A DNA stretch of 49,362 nucleotides from Rubellimicrobium roseum (GTDB lineage Bacteria; Pseudomonadota; Alphaproteobacteria; Rhodobacterales; Rhodobacteraceae), in contig NZ_VDFV01000029.1 of the NCBI RefSeq assembly GCF_006152145.1, positions 1-49,362 on the forward strand, in the 5' to 3' direction. How positions within the stretch are numbered: position 1 is the first letter of the stretch; the number at the start of each line of letters is the position of its first letter. Of the stretch, positions 8,416 to 16,692 are shown piece after piece. The notes under the pieces were generated by a model, which ran no database searches, was not told the origin of the DNA, and saw nothing but the letters and a program-made list of their open reading frames with translations. Position numbers and translations under genes: made by a program.

Positions 8416-9894
8416 TTAACCCTTTGCCGCGGCGATCAGGCCGGGCACTCCGACCAGGCTGATGGCACGCCGGATGTTATAGGCCAAGGCCGTCAGGCTG
8501 AACTCACCGCGGACGTTCTCGAGCCGCCGCATCAGGAAGGCGCCCTGGTTCATCCACTGCTTGATCGTGCCAAACGGATGCTCGACGCTGGATCGACGTT
8601 GATCCATGACCTCGGGTCGGGCGGCGAGCCGCACCGCCATCATGACCTCGGGTCGGGCGGCGAGCCGCACCGCCATGCGGTCGAGCACGGCCTCGTTCTC
8701 CAGACGTGAGACATGTCGGTAGGTCTTGGTGCAGTGTGGTCGGAGCTGGCAGGCCAGACAAGCCTCGCGGTTGCTGTAGTCGATCTTGACGTTGTCACGC
8801 GAGCGCCCACGCCGACAGGGCCGCAGGATCTGGCCGGCGGGACAGGTGAAGGTGTCTGTCGTCGGGTCGAAGCGGAACGCCTCTTTGGGGAAGAAGCCCT
8901 CCCGCACGGACGAGCCCCGCACCGGCTTGGTCACGTAGGTGGTAACCCCAGCCGCTTCGCAGGCCTCGATGTCCTCGATCTTGAAGTAACCCCGGTCGGC
9001 GACGGCTTCGATCCGCTCCACTCCGAGCGCCTCCATAGCGGCCTTGGCCGTGGGCGCCAGCAGCCCGATGTCGACGACCTGGCTGTGGACCTCCTGCTCG
9101 ACGATGAGCTTGTGCTTCACGTCAACGGCGACCTGGACGTTGTAGCCCACCCCTACCTTGGTCATGCGCGCCATGGCCCGGCTGTCGGGGTCCGTGAGCG
9201 AGATCTGGTCCTCGCCGGTGCGGTCCAGTTCCTCCAGGAGTGCCTGGTGGCGCTGGCGCTTGCCCCGGACCGCCGCGATCTTCTCGGCCAGCTGGGGGTC
9301 CTCGCGGCCCGGGCCGCTGCCGCCGCTTGAACCGTCCTCGTAGGCGTCGCCTTCGTCCAGGCGCTTCAAATACCCGGCCAGCCTCTCATCGGCCTGTTGA
9401 ACAAAGGCGGTGAGCGCCGCCCTGGTGAAGTTGCGGTCCTTGTTGTTGACGGCCTTGATGCGGGTGCCGTCGACGGTCAGCAACTCGCGACCGAACAGGT
9501 CGAGCTGTCGGCAGAGCAGCACGAAGGCCCGGAACACGGATCGGAAGGCCGCGCGGTTGTCGCGCCGGAAGTCCGCGATGGTCTTGAAGTCGGGCCTGAG
9601 GCATCGCAGGAGCCAGATCACCTCGATGTGGCGGTGCGCCTCGGCTTCTAGGCGCCGGCCCGAGCGCACGCGGTTCAAGTAGCCGTAGATGTAGAGCTTC
9701 AGCAGGTCGGCAGGATTGTAGCCCGGCCGGCCGGTGGCCTTTGGACGGACGCGGGCGAAGCCGGCAGCCCCAAGATCCAACTCATCTACGAAGGCCTCAA
9801 TGAAGCGGACCGGGCTGTCCGGGCCCACGTAGTCGTCGACCGCCTCGGGCAGAAGCAGCAGTTGCGAGCGTTCATGTCCAGCAAGATGTGCCAT
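8416..9894 (-). CDS. IS1182-family DDE transposase
   Basis: About 492 residues from the ATG at 9894 (MAHLAGHERSQLLLLPEAVD); a GTG at 9924 would add ten residues, and neither has a clear ribosome site. The N-terminal domain contains YNPADLLKLYIYGYLNRVRSGR and FRRDNRAAFRSVFR. The catalytic core has the DDE-type aspartate in LLTVDGTRIKAVNNK, the second aspartate in IEAVADRGYFK and the C-terminal glutamate in SSVEHPFGTIKQWM. A cysteine pair in ACLACQLRPHC fits the zinc-binding insertion of the family. The protein carries a 12-residue tandem duplication (AVRLAARPEVMM twice) just before the catalytic glutamate, which may impair activity. Confidence 0.93.
   Translation of the reverse strand: MAHLAGHERSQLLLLPEAVDDYVGPDSPVRFIEAFVDELDLGAAGFARVRPKATGRPGYNPADLLKLYIYGYLNRVRSGRRLEAEAHRHIEVIWLLRCLRPDFKTIADFRRDNRAAFRSVFRAFVLLCRQLDLFGRELLTVDGTRIKAVNNKDRNFTRAALTAFVQQADERLAGYLKRLDEGDAYEDGSSGGSGPGREDPQLAEKIAAVRGKRQRHQALLEELDRTGEDQISLTDPDSRAMARMTKVGVGYNVQVAVDVKHKLIVEQEVHSQVVDIGLLAPTAKAAMEALGVERIEAVADRGYFKIEDIEACEAAGVTTYVTKPVRGSSVREGFFPKEAFRFDPTTDTFTCPAGQILRPCRRGRSRDNVKIDYSNREACLACQLRPHCTKTYRHVSRLENEAVLDRMAVRLAARPEVMMAVRLAARPEVMDQRRSSVEHPFGTIKQWMNQGAFLMRRLENVRGEFSLTALAYNIRRAISLVGVPGLIAAAKG
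8605..8676 (+). repeat. 36-bp perfect tandem duplication inside the transposase
   Basis: Two exact 36-bp copies, 8605-8640 and 8641-8676, each beginning CATGACCTCGGGTCGG. The unit is 12 codons, so the frame is kept and the peptide is simply repeated. It is probably a slippage event. Confidence 0.97.
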
Positions 9895-9944
9895 GGCAGG
9901 AGGATACCACGGCGGCTCACTCACCGGTCAGAATAGCCCGCCGG

Positions 9945-9974
9945 GTTCTCACACGGTCTGCATGATTGACGCAC
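9945..9974 (+). repeat. Right terminal inverted repeat of the IS1182 element
   Basis: GTTCTCACACGGTCTGCATG continuing ATTGACGCAC; the inverted counterpart of 8247-8276. Confidence 0.8.
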
Positions 9975-9982
9975 CTATGCAG

Positions 9983-10450
9983 TCAGGCCAGCGCCGCGAC
10001 CAGCACCCAGACGGCCATGACCATCACCACGACGGAGCCGACCGAATAGAACGTGGCCCGCACCTCGTGGTTCTGCGCCGTGGCATAGGCCAGGGTGTGA
10101 GCCAACCGAGCCAGCACGAAGACGGCGAACAGCAGCACCGCCAGCCAGACGGGCGGCTCGACCGTCACAAGGAGGAGGCCGGCGGCCAGGAAGGCCGGGA
10201 TGTTCTCGAGGTCGTTGCGGTGCATGCGGCGGGAGCGCTCCACGTCCGCATGGAAACCGAGCTGCTCGGGCCGGGGGTTTCGATTGGCTGGGGATGGTCG
10301 CAGATCTTCGGGGTTGAGGAGACCCGCATCCGTTCTCAGCATCAGGACCACCGTCATCCAGCCTTGGCCCATGATCTTGAGGACCATGATCGCGGCCGCT
10401 ACGGCGTAGGTCATGAAGACCGGGTTCTCCATCGTCAGCATGGAGGTCAT
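9983..10450 (-). CDS. MAPEG family membrane protein
   Basis: A 155-residue integral membrane protein with four predicted transmembrane helices. It shows the MAPEG pattern: ERSRRMHRNDLENIPAF (the family ERxxRxxxNxxE motif) followed by hydrophobic helices and RLAHTLAYATAQNHEVRATFY near the third and fourth helices. MAPEG proteins include glutathione-dependent detoxification enzymes; the exact substrate is unknown. The ATG at 10450 has AGGAG eight to nine bases upstream. It is 40 bases downstream of the heme-copper-oxidase-like gene on the same strand and probably cotranscribed. The IS1182 element sits immediately after its stop. Confidence 0.88.
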   Translation of the reverse strand: MTSMLTMENPVFMTYAVAAAIMVLKIMGQGWMTVVLMLRTDAGLLNPEDLRPSPANRNPRPEQLGFHADVERSRRMHRNDLENIPAFLAAGLLLVTVEPPVWLAVLLFAVFVLARLAHTLAYATAQNHEVRATFYSVGSVVVMVMAVWVLVAALA

Positions 10451-10490
10451 AAAAGGCTCTCCTGCACGGCGTCGTTGATGCTGGACCGTT

Positions 10491-10916
10491 TCACTCGGCG
10501 GGCGTCATGTGACCGCTGCTGCTGTCCATCCGGAGGCGCGTCGCACTGGCGCCGAAGCCGTGACGGACCACGGTGAACAGGAACACCACCATGGAGCCAA
10601 AGGTCAGGAACGAACCTGCGATCGCGAGACCCGGCGAGCCCCCGGTCGTGGCGATGGCGATCCCCGGGACCATGACGAGCACGCCGGGGATGGCAAGCGC
10701 GGCATGGACACGGGGCAGCCAACCGCGGGCGGCCTGGGGGGTCACGCGATAGTAGAGCCCGAAAAGCGCCATGGTGGCCCAACCCACCAAGTTGAGGTGG
10801 GCGTGCGCGCCGACCATGGAATGGTCGTTGCTGGCGGCCATCTGAAGGCCCCAGATCATGCCGCCCGTGACGCACAGGACGGCGGCGAGGAAGAAGACGA
10901 AGGCGATGTCGCGCAT
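10491..10916 (-). CDS. Small heme-copper-oxidase subunit I-like membrane protein
   Basis: A 141-residue, four-helix membrane protein starting MRDIAFVFFLAAVLCVTGGM. The ATG at 10916 has GGAGAG just upstream; longer in-frame starts add non-homologous sequence. The segment HSMVGAHAHLNLVGWATMAL carries the histidine pattern seen in the heme-copper oxidase / NorB / CcoN family, and the protein resembles short proteins usually annotated as cbb3-type oxidase subunit I. It is far too short to be a complete catalytic subunit. A role as a heme-binding membrane protein is an inference. It is followed by the MAPEG gene. Confidence 0.72.
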   Translation of the reverse strand: MRDIAFVFFLAAVLCVTGGMIWGLQMAASNDHSMVGAHAHLNLVGWATMALFGLYYRVTPQAARGWLPRVHAALAIPGVLVMVPGIAIATTGGSPGLAIAGSFLTFGSMVVFLFTVVRHGFGASATRLRMDSSSGHMTPAE

Positions 10917-11019
10917 GGGCGCTCTCCATGGGGTTGGGTCGTTGCTTCGGCCAAGGGGGTCGGCCAGGGCCAGTGAACCCTGACGGATCTCGCGGAGGAT
11001 CGCCGACAGGCAGATGGCG

Positions 11020-11241
11020 TTAAAAGAACCGCTGATGGTCGCCTTTGGCGAAAGAGAGGTTCGCGCCGAGCTGGTCCCGTGCGAGCCCGAGGTCGCGCAG
11101 GGAGGCGTCCGAGAGTGTGCTAACATCGCGGGTTCTTGCGCCAGGAGTGGGGGCCGCAGCGCGCCAGACGGTCAGGGCTCCAGCAAGGCGCTCCCAGAGC
11201 CGCATTGGTCGGCCGGGTCGTAGGGCAGCAGAAGGCAGCAT
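11020..11241 (-). CDS. DUF1127 domain-containing small protein
   Basis: A 73-residue protein whose C-terminal half, RDVSTLSDASLRDLGLARDQ, is the DUF1127 motif (Ls[DE]xxLxDIGlxR[ADs]x). GGAAAGGA lies about nine bases before the ATG. DUF1127 proteins are small arginine-rich proteins common in alphaproteobacteria; several affect small-RNA maturation or phosphate and carbon metabolism, but no role can be assigned to this one. It lies between the cupin gene and the oxidase-like gene, all on the minus strand. Confidence 0.85.
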   Translation of the reverse strand: MLPSAALRPGRPMRLWERLAGALTVWRAAAPTPGARTRDVSTLSDASLRDLGLARDQLGANLSFAKGDHQRFF

Positions 11242-11339
11242 AGCGATGTCCTTTCCCGGACCGCGAGCCTTTGACGGGCCGCCGAGCTGATCCCCTTCAG
11301 GGGAGGTTACATCCGATGTCGAGAGGAGCCGTTCTGGAC

Positions 11340-11846
11340 CTAGTGATCAGCGCTGGGGGGCAGCAGGAACTCGAGCCCATGCCGGCGGCCGAGCTCGAGG
11401 AGGCGCGGAATGTCCGGGGCGCCGACGGGTGGCGGCAGATCGCGGGTGCCGGACGGCAACGGGTCACCCGCCTCGCTGAAGAAGGCCTCGTGGTCGCGAC
11501 CCGGCGAGTTGACGATCAGAAGCTTGCCCGGTGTTGTCCCCGCATTGCGGAAGGCATGCACCGCGCCGTCAGGAACCCGGACGCAGTCGCCAGCAGTGGC
11601 CGGGATGGTGCGGCCCTCCACCGTGAACTCGAACTGGCCGTCGATGACATAGAACACTTCGCCGTCCGCCGGGTGACGATTGGGAGGGGCCCCAGCTCCG
11701 GGGGCCACCAGCGACTCCGTAAGACTGTAGGCGCCACCCGTCTCGTGGCTGCGGACCAAGAAGCGCAGGAGGTTACCCAAGAGATGATAGGTGTCCGTCT
11801 CCAGGCGGACCACAGGCTCAAGGGCGGCAGTCGAGGTGGCACTCAT
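11340..11846 (-). CDS. Cupin domain protein
   Basis: A 168-residue single-domain cupin. The metal-site motif 1 is in PPNRHPADGEVFYVIDGQFE (His and Glu ligands) and motif 2 in PDGAVHAFRNAG (His ligand). It resembles small quercetin-dioxygenase-like cupins. The ATG at 11846 follows GGGAG; an upstream in-frame start exists but lies in the operator region. The gene is divergent from a TetR regulator, and two matching palindromes lie between them, so it is probably the regulator's main target. The substrate is unknown. Confidence 0.9.
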   Translation of the reverse strand: MSATSTAALEPVVRLETDTYHLLGNLLRFLVRSHETGGAYSLTESLVAPGAGAPPNRHPADGEVFYVIDGQFEFTVEGRTIPATAGDCVRVPDGAVHAFRNAGTTPGKLLIVNSPGRDHEAFFSEAGDPLPSGTRDLPPPVGAPDIPRLLELGRRHGLEFLLPPSADH

Positions 11847-11908
11847 TCTGAACTCCCTGGGGTAAGTCGACTCTTGTATCCGGTCGACGTAAGACACACA
11901 TATACTCA

Positions 11909-11950
11909 TGAGATCGTAGTCTCAACAGGAAAGTGAGATGCATGTCTCAC
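11909..11950. promoter_or_regulatory. Paired TetR-type operators
   Basis: Two copies of TGAGA-N6-TCTCA: 11909-11924 and 11934-11949. The second is extended to GTGAGATGCATGTCTCAC (11933-11950). Their centres are 25 bp apart. They lie in the divergent promoter between the cupin gene (start 11846) and the TetR gene (start 11964), the second copy ending 13 bases before the TetR start. The position fits autoregulation and control of the cupin operon. Confidence 0.72.
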
Positions 11951-11963
11951 AAGAGAGGTGCGG

Positions 11964-12581
11964 ATGCAGATGACCGAAGGCCGCGTGCAGCAGAAGGCCC
12001 GGACCCGGCGTGACCTTCTGGAAGCTGCCCGGCGGCTGATGGACAGCGGGGACACGTTCAGCGTGAACGCCGTGGCGGACGCGGCTGGGATCTCGCGCGC
12101 GACAGCCTACCGCTACTTCCCCGACGCAGACGCTCTCATGCTCGAGGCCGCCCTGGACAGCCACGTGCCTTCTCCCGAGGAGCTTGTGGGCGACGCGCAG
12201 GACGTGCGCGAGCGCGTCCACCGGGTCAGGCACTTCCTTTTTCAGGCTGTCCAGGATGCAGAGAACTTCTACCGGCGCTACCTCGCGCGGGTTCTGGACA
12301 ACTCCGTCCAGACGGACGGGTCGCGGCAGATCCGTGGCGGGCGGCGCATCCCGATGTATGAGCACGCCTTGGCCCCGGTCCGGGAAGAGCTGAGCCAGGC
12401 TGCCCTTCGGGACCTCGTGCTCTCGCTGTCGGCCGTCTCGGGCGTGGAGTCCTTTATCGCACTGAAGGACGCCTGTCGGGCGGACGACGAGACCGCGAGG
12501 CGGATCTCCATCGGGCTCATCGACGCCATCCTCGACAAGGGCCTGCGCGACCTCGAGGACGTTCGCCTCAATCCAGCATAA
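11964..12581 (+). CDS. TetR/AcrR family transcriptional regulator
   Basis: About 205 residues. The N-terminal helix-turn-helix reads FSVNAVADAAGISRATAYRY FP in two parts, preceded by TRRDLLEAARRLMDSG, the classical TetR_N domain. The C-terminal ligand-binding domain (about 70-205) is helical and not diagnostic. AGAGAGG lies five bases before the ATG at 11964; ATG 11970 is an alternative. It is transcribed divergently from the cupin, DUF1127, oxidase-like and MAPEG genes and probably represses them and itself through the two palindromes at 11909-11950. Confidence 0.9.
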   Translation: MQMTEGRVQQKARTRRDLLEAARRLMDSGDTFSVNAVADAAGISRATAYRYFPDADALMLEAALDSHVPSPEELVGDAQDVRERVHRVRHFLFQAVQDAENFYRRYLARVLDNSVQTDGSRQIRGGRRIPMYEHALAPVREELSQAALRDLVLSLSAVSGVESFIALKDACRADDETARRISIGLIDAILDKGLRDLEDVRLNPA

Positions 12582-12584
12582 GCT

Positions 12585-12990
12585 CTCTCAATAGTCCGCC
12601 CTGCGGCATGTCGAGCATCCGATGTGCGTCTTTCAAGAATACTGTTGAAAAACTCGGCCGAGGGCTCTTTCGGGCGTCCTTCGGCCAGCTTGGTCGAACT
12701 TGCCGCTTCATAAGCTGCTGATTTTGCTAGAGGCAGTTCGGCCCGAAAGTCCGTTCCGGAGCCTTTCTCGGCTCGCCACCGAGTTTTTCAACGGTATTCA
12801 AGAAATATGCACAGACGAGCAGCTCGGAGGACTCTTTCCACTCCGCAACTTGGCTCTTGCTCTGTCATAGGTACAACGAACCGTTGACGTTTGGAACGCG
12901 CTCCTCTTCGTTGCGCACAGGGTGGCAGGCCCTCGCGTCCGCATCTTGGCCACTTGCCGGGAGGTCCGATCCTTGGGAGGAGGGCTCATC
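12585..12990. other. Intergenic region containing a MITE-like element
   Basis: A 406-base gap between the TetR and GNAT genes. Its middle (12632-12804) is the MITE-like element described separately. The rest holds no recognisable gene; the last 20 bases carry a strong GGAGGAGGG ribosome site for the GNAT gene. Confidence 0.6.
12632..12804. mobile_element. MITE-like element with target-site duplication
   Basis: Terminal inverted repeats TACTGTTGAAAAACTCGG (12640-12657) and its near-exact inverse (12779-12796, one mismatch) bound a 157-bp segment without coding capacity. It is flanked by an 8-bp direct repeat TTCAAGAA at 12632-12639 and 12797-12804. The GTTGAAAAACTC core is typical of insertion-sequence ends, so this is a non-autonomous derivative mobilised by a transposase elsewhere. 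Duplication length of 8 bp limits the possible parent families. Confidence 0.75.
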
Positions 12991-13824
12991 ATGCAAGCTG
13001 AAGCACCTCGCCTCGTCCGTATGGGCCCGGAGCATCTCGACGGAGCCATGGCGCTATCCCTGGCCGAGGGCTGGCCGCATCGGCTGGAGGACTGGGCGCT
13101 GATCCTGTCGCAGTCCGAGGGCGTGGTCGCAATTGACGGACAGCAGGTGGTCGCCACTGCGATCGCCATCCCGTTCGGCCCCGTCGCCACCCTGGGCATG
13201 ATCCTCGTGGACAGGCGCTTGCGCGGACGCGGCCTCGGGCGGCGGGTCGTGGAGCATGCCATGGCACAGCTCGCGCCCCGGGAGTGGCGCCTGGTCGCCA
13301 CGCAGGAGGGGCTGCCACTCTACCGGAAGCTCGGCTTCGAGCCCTGCGGGGAGGTGCAGCAGCACCAGGGGTTAGCGCGAGCCGCTCCGGGTCACCTGCC
13401 CGCGGACTGGGCCGGGAACGCCGACGCTCCTGATCTGGCTGCTCTTGACGAAGCGGCGACCGGCATGGACCGCAGCTGGCTCATGGAGGCGCTGCTTCGC
13501 GACGGTCGCGCTCTGATCCAGCGAGAGAGGGGCGAGGTCGTGGCGTTTGCGGCCCATCGTCGTTTCGGCCGGGGCGACCTCGTCGGCCCCCTTGTGGCCC
13601 GCTCGGAAACCGAGGCACACGCGATGCTCGGAATGCTGCTCAACGTGTCCGCTGACCGTTTCCTGCGCGTGGACCTCACGGATGAAGGCATCGGTCTCAG
13701 CCCCTTTCTGATCGAGCACGGTCTCGAGCCTGTGGGGACTGGCACGATGATGAGGCGGGGGCGGGCTCAGCCGATCAGAGGCGCCCACCGCCGTTTTGCC
13801 TTGGTCGCGCAGGCTCTGGGCTGA
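12991..13824 (+). CDS. Two-domain GNAT family N-acetyltransferase
   Basis: A 277-residue protein from the ATG at 12991, which has a strong GGAGGAGGG ahead of it. The N-terminal GNAT domain (about 5-135) has the acetyl-CoA-binding motif in [21 protein letters not shown] and the closing LPLYRKLGFEPCGEVQQHQG. The C-terminal part (about 150-277) with LDEAATGMDRSWLMEALL and AFAAHRRFGRGDLVGPLVA resembles the second domain of YitH-type acetyltransferases. The substrate is unknown. It stands alone downstream of the MITE-like element. Confidence 0.88.
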   Translation: MQAEAPRLVRMGPEHLDGAMALSLAEGWPHRLEDWALILSQSEGVVAIDGQQVVATAIAIPFGPVATLGMILVDRRLRGRGLGRRVVEHAMAQLAPREWRLVATQEGLPLYRKLGFEPCGEVQQHQGLARAAPGHLPADWAGNADAPDLAALDEAATGMDRSWLMEALLRDGRALIQRERGEVVAFAAHRRFGRGDLVGPLVARSETEAHAMLGMLLNVSADRFLRVDLTDEGIGLSPFLIEHGLEPVGTGTMMRRGRAQPIRGAHRRFALVAQALG

Positions 13825-14101
13825 ACCGGCCCGAGACGAACCCAGTCCTTTGCTGCCTCACACGACCATGCCCATGCGAGACATGACGCCTCGCCTTGTG
13901 CGTATCTCATGCAAGACGCGCGCAAGATCTGAGGCGTGTAGTCCGGCGGAGGACCTCCGGCTCAGGACTCGCAGTCTGGCGGAAGAGGGGAGGTCATGTG
14001 CTTAATCCTGACACCTTAGGGCCCGCTGTCGGCGGCCTGCGCCCAAGTGGGTCGCCAACCAAGGCCGCGGTGCCGGATAAGCCCACAGCTGGAATGGCTT
14101 C

Positions 14102-15427
14102 ATGACGGCTGACGCTTTCCGCAAGGCACCAGCTGCCGGAAATCTCGCCCACGGCCTTCGCGAGAACGTGGGCCAGGTCCTGCACCAACTCCTTCAGGTG
14201 CTGCTCGTGGGCCTCACGCTGGGGATGATGCGGACCGTGGTGCCGGCCCTGGCCGAGATTGAGTTCGGCGTGGCGCGCGGTTCCTTCCTGCTTCTCACCG
14301 CCTTCGTGATGGCCTTCGGGGTGGTGAAGGGGGCGATGAACTTCGTGGCCGGGCGGCTCTCCGAGCGGGTGGGCCGCAGGCGGGTGCTGCTCTGGGGATG
14401 GCTCATGGCTCTGCCCATTCCGGCGATGATCTGGCTCGCGCCCTCCTGGGGCTGGATCGTGGCCGCTACGGTGCTTTTGGGCATCAACCAGGGCCTGACC
14501 TGGTCGATGACCCAGACCGCCAAGCTCGACCTTACGCGAGCGGACGAGCGGGGGCTCGCCCTCGGGCTCAACGAGTTCGCAGGCTATGTGGGCGTGGCAC
14601 TTGCCGGCGTAATCACCGGGTATACGGCCGCGGCGCTCGGGGCGCGGCTGGGGCTTCTGGTGTTCGGGCTCGCTGTGATCGTCCTGGCGCTGGCGCTCAC
14701 TCTATGGGGCGTGCGCGAGACGTTGCCTTGGGCACGCGCGGAGGCGGCTCGGCATGGACGGGCGTGGTCAGCCCGCCCTTCGATGCCGGATTCCCGATCG
14801 GACCTCCCGGAGAGCCTTTCAACCTGGGAAGTCTTTGCGCTGATGTCCTGGCGAGACCGCCGGCTTGCGGCGGTGTGTCAGGCTGGGCTCGTCGAGAAGT
14901 TCGTGGACGCGCTGATGTGGGTGATTGTGCCGGTGTTTCTGTTCCAGCGGGGCGTGGACCTGCCGGGGATCGGCTGGATCGTAGGGGTCTACGGATTTGT
15001 CTGGGGCGGCTCGCAACTCGTCACCGGGCGGCTCTCGGACCAGGTGGGCCGGTTCTGGCCCAACGTGCTCGGCATGTGGATCTGCGGCGCGGGGGTAGCG
15101 CTCTTCGTCCTGGGGCAAGGAACAGGTTGGTGGGCCATGGCCGCGGGCGTGGCGGGGCTCGGCATGGCGCTCCTCTATCCGAACCTCTCGGCCGCGGTGG
15201 CGGACATAGCTCCACCTGCCTGGCGCGGCTCGGCCATTGGGATCTATCGCTTCTGGCGCGACCTGGGCTACGGTGTTGGCGCGCTCGGGCTCGGGGTGGC
15301 CGCGCATCTGACCGGCGCCCTGGAACCGGCAGTCTGGTTTGTCGCCGTGTCGATGGCTCTTTCCGGCGCTCTTCTCTGGTGGTGGGGTGAGGAAACGCAC
15401 CCGCGGCTGGCTCAAGGGCGCAGCTAG
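14102..15427 (+). CDS. MFS transporter
   Basis: A 441-residue integral membrane protein with about twelve hydrophobic helices in two halves. The loop 2-3 signature is present in FVAGRLSERVGRRRVLLWG and its counterpart in the second half in QLVTGRLSDQVGRFWPNVLG. A charged central loop (about residues 205-245) separates the halves. The substrate cannot be told. It is monocistronic: 277 bp upstream and over 500 bp downstream have no convincing gene. Confidence 0.9.
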   Translation: MTADAFRKAPAAGNLAHGLRENVGQVLHQLLQVLLVGLTLGMMRTVVPALAEIEFGVARGSFLLLTAFVMAFGVVKGAMNFVAGRLSERVGRRRVLLWGWLMALPIPAMIWLAPSWGWIVAATVLLGINQGLTWSMTQTAKLDLTRADERGLALGLNEFAGYVGVALAGVITGYTAAALGARLGLLVFGLAVIVLALALTLWGVRETLPWARAEAARHGRAWSARPSMPDSRSDLPESLSTWEVFALMSWRDRRLAAVCQAGLVEKFVDALMWVIVPVFLFQRGVDLPGIGWIVGVYGFVWGGSQLVTGRLSDQVGRFWPNVLGMWICGAGVALFVLGQGTGWWAMAAGVAGLGMALLYPNLSAAVADIAPPAWRGSAIGIYRFWRDLGYGVGALGLGVAAHLTGALEPAVWFVAVSMALSGALLWWWGEETHPRLAQGRS

Positions 15428-15969
15428 GCAGGCTCACGCCGCCAATCAGGCTCCCGGATCCCCTTATTGGTTGTGATGAGCGCTGCCCCCGCTCCGGTCA
15501 GACAGGCTCAGCGACCCGTCAGTGTCACAGTAAGAAATCCTCCCCCTGCGGCTCGATCCGTCGGGTGATCTCCTCCTCAATCGCCTCAAAGCTGACGCCG
15601 AGCTGCACCAGCTCAGGTTGGACGGCGTCGTCGACATCCGTCCCGGCGAGCGTCTGCTGAGGAACCCTGATCTGATAGGCCTGACGGCTTCCGGTTCCCG
15701 CAGCCGCTCCAGGGTCGCCGAGTTGAGCGGTCGCGCAAGGTTGCCGTGCAGGACCTGGCGGACGGACCAGTGAGTTCGGCGCAGGATCTCCAGCAGATCC
15801 GACGGATGATCGAACGACGGGCATTTGGACACGGCGTGTGAACTCACCTGGGCCGGATCCTTCAAGACGGTTGACCACAGCGGAGACGACCGCAACCCAC
15901 TGGCCCAGGTTGGGCTTTGGAGTTCCTGGCCAAGTCCGATGACCGAGGTTTGGGTGTCCCGCTTCAGGG
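15428..15969 (-). other. Gene-poor region with a possible decayed minus-strand gene
   Basis: No intact gene. On the minus strand two adjacent frames look protein-coding by codon use. One has LLEILRRTHWSVRQVLHGNL and SATLERLREPE (about 15815-15690); the next has PQQTLAGTDVDDAVQPELVQ and FEAIEEEITRRIEPQGEDF, ending near 15525. Joining them needs a frameshift near 15690. I do not recognise the protein. It may be a decayed gene, or the frames may be chance in high-GC sequence. Confidence 0.3.
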
Positions 15970-16569
15970 CTACGACGGGAGCAGCGGTTCACTGGGCGGG
16001 TAGAGCACGACGCGCGTGCCGAGGGGCACCACGTGGTAGAGCTCCATGATCTGCGCGTTCACGAGCCGGGCGCAGCCGTTCGACACCGCCGTCGCGATCG
16101 TCTCGGGCGCGTTGGTGCCGTGGATGCGCAAGAACGTGTCGCCGCGCTCGGGGGTGAAGAGATAGAGCGCGCGAGCCCCGAGCGGGTTGTCGGGCCCGCC
16201 CGGCATCCCGTCGGCATACTGTGCATAATGTTCGGGCTCCCGTGCGATCATGTCGGGGGTCGGCGTCCAGCTGGGCCACTCTTTCTTGGCGCCGACGTAA
16301 AACACGCCGGGCTCGTAGAGGCCTGGTCGCCCGATCCCGCAGGCATACCGCACCGCCATCTGGTCCGAGAGGGTCCAGTAGAGCGCGAAGCGGTTGGGGT
16401 CGACGTGGATCTCGCCCGGGGGAAGCCCGGCCTGCACCGGCACGATGCGCGGCATAAGCACAGGCGGCAGAACCTCCATCGCCTCAGATCCCTCATGCGC
16501 CTCTCCGCCGGTAGCGGCCACACTCAACGTGGCCAGCCCGGAGAGGAGAAGTTGGCGTCGGCTCAGCAT
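15970..16569 (-). CDS. L,D-transpeptidase (YkuD domain)
   Basis: 199 residues. The N-terminus MLSRRQLLLSGLATLSVAAT is a secretion signal with an RR pair. The YkuD catalytic domain shows FLRIHGTN (His150) and AVSNGCARL (catalytic Cys166). The substrate-side segment DGMPGGPDNPLGARALYLF is typical of the family. Such enzymes form 3-3 crosslinks in peptidoglycan or attach proteins to it, acting in the periplasm. It lies 123 bp downstream of a second L,D-transpeptidase on the same strand and probably belongs to its operon. It shares the WPSWTPTPDM segment with the other two transpeptidases in the window. Confidence 0.92.
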   Translation of the reverse strand: MLSRRQLLLSGLATLSVAATGGEAHEGSEAMEVLPPVLMPRIVPVQAGLPPGEIHVDPNRFALYWTLSDQMAVRYACGIGRPGLYEPGVFYVGAKKEWPSWTPTPDMIAREPEHYAQYADGMPGGPDNPLGARALYLFTPERGDTFLRIHGTNAPETIATAVSNGCARLVNAQIMELYHVVPLGTRVVLYPPSEPLLPS

Positions 16570-16692
16570 TCTTCTGTCTTTCCTCGATGGCTTCGGAATC
16601 CGGTTCCGGGCCTGGGGCAGTGCGCCCGCCTACACGCCGTTCGGGGCAATGTGGCCTCGGCTGGATTGCCAGGCGCGGAAGTGGTTCTGCCC

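Larger units (their letters stand above)
8247..9974 (-). mobile_element. IS1182-family insertion sequence
   Basis: A 1.73-kb element consisting of one transposase gene bounded by imperfect inverted repeats of about 30 bp. The left end reads GTGCATCAATCATGCAGACC and the right end, on the opposite strand, reads GTGCGTCAATCATGCAGACC; the match continues through CGTGTGRRAAC. Only 8 bases separate the right end from the stop codon of the MAPEG gene. I could not see a convincing target-site duplication: the outer tetranucleotides AAAT and CTAT differ. The insertion is therefore old, or one end has been altered. Confidence 0.85.

Noticed and set aside
8247-9974. Target-site duplication around the IS1182 element
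   Set aside because: The bases immediately outside the two ends (AAAT and CTAT) do not match, nor do neighbouring offsets I tried.
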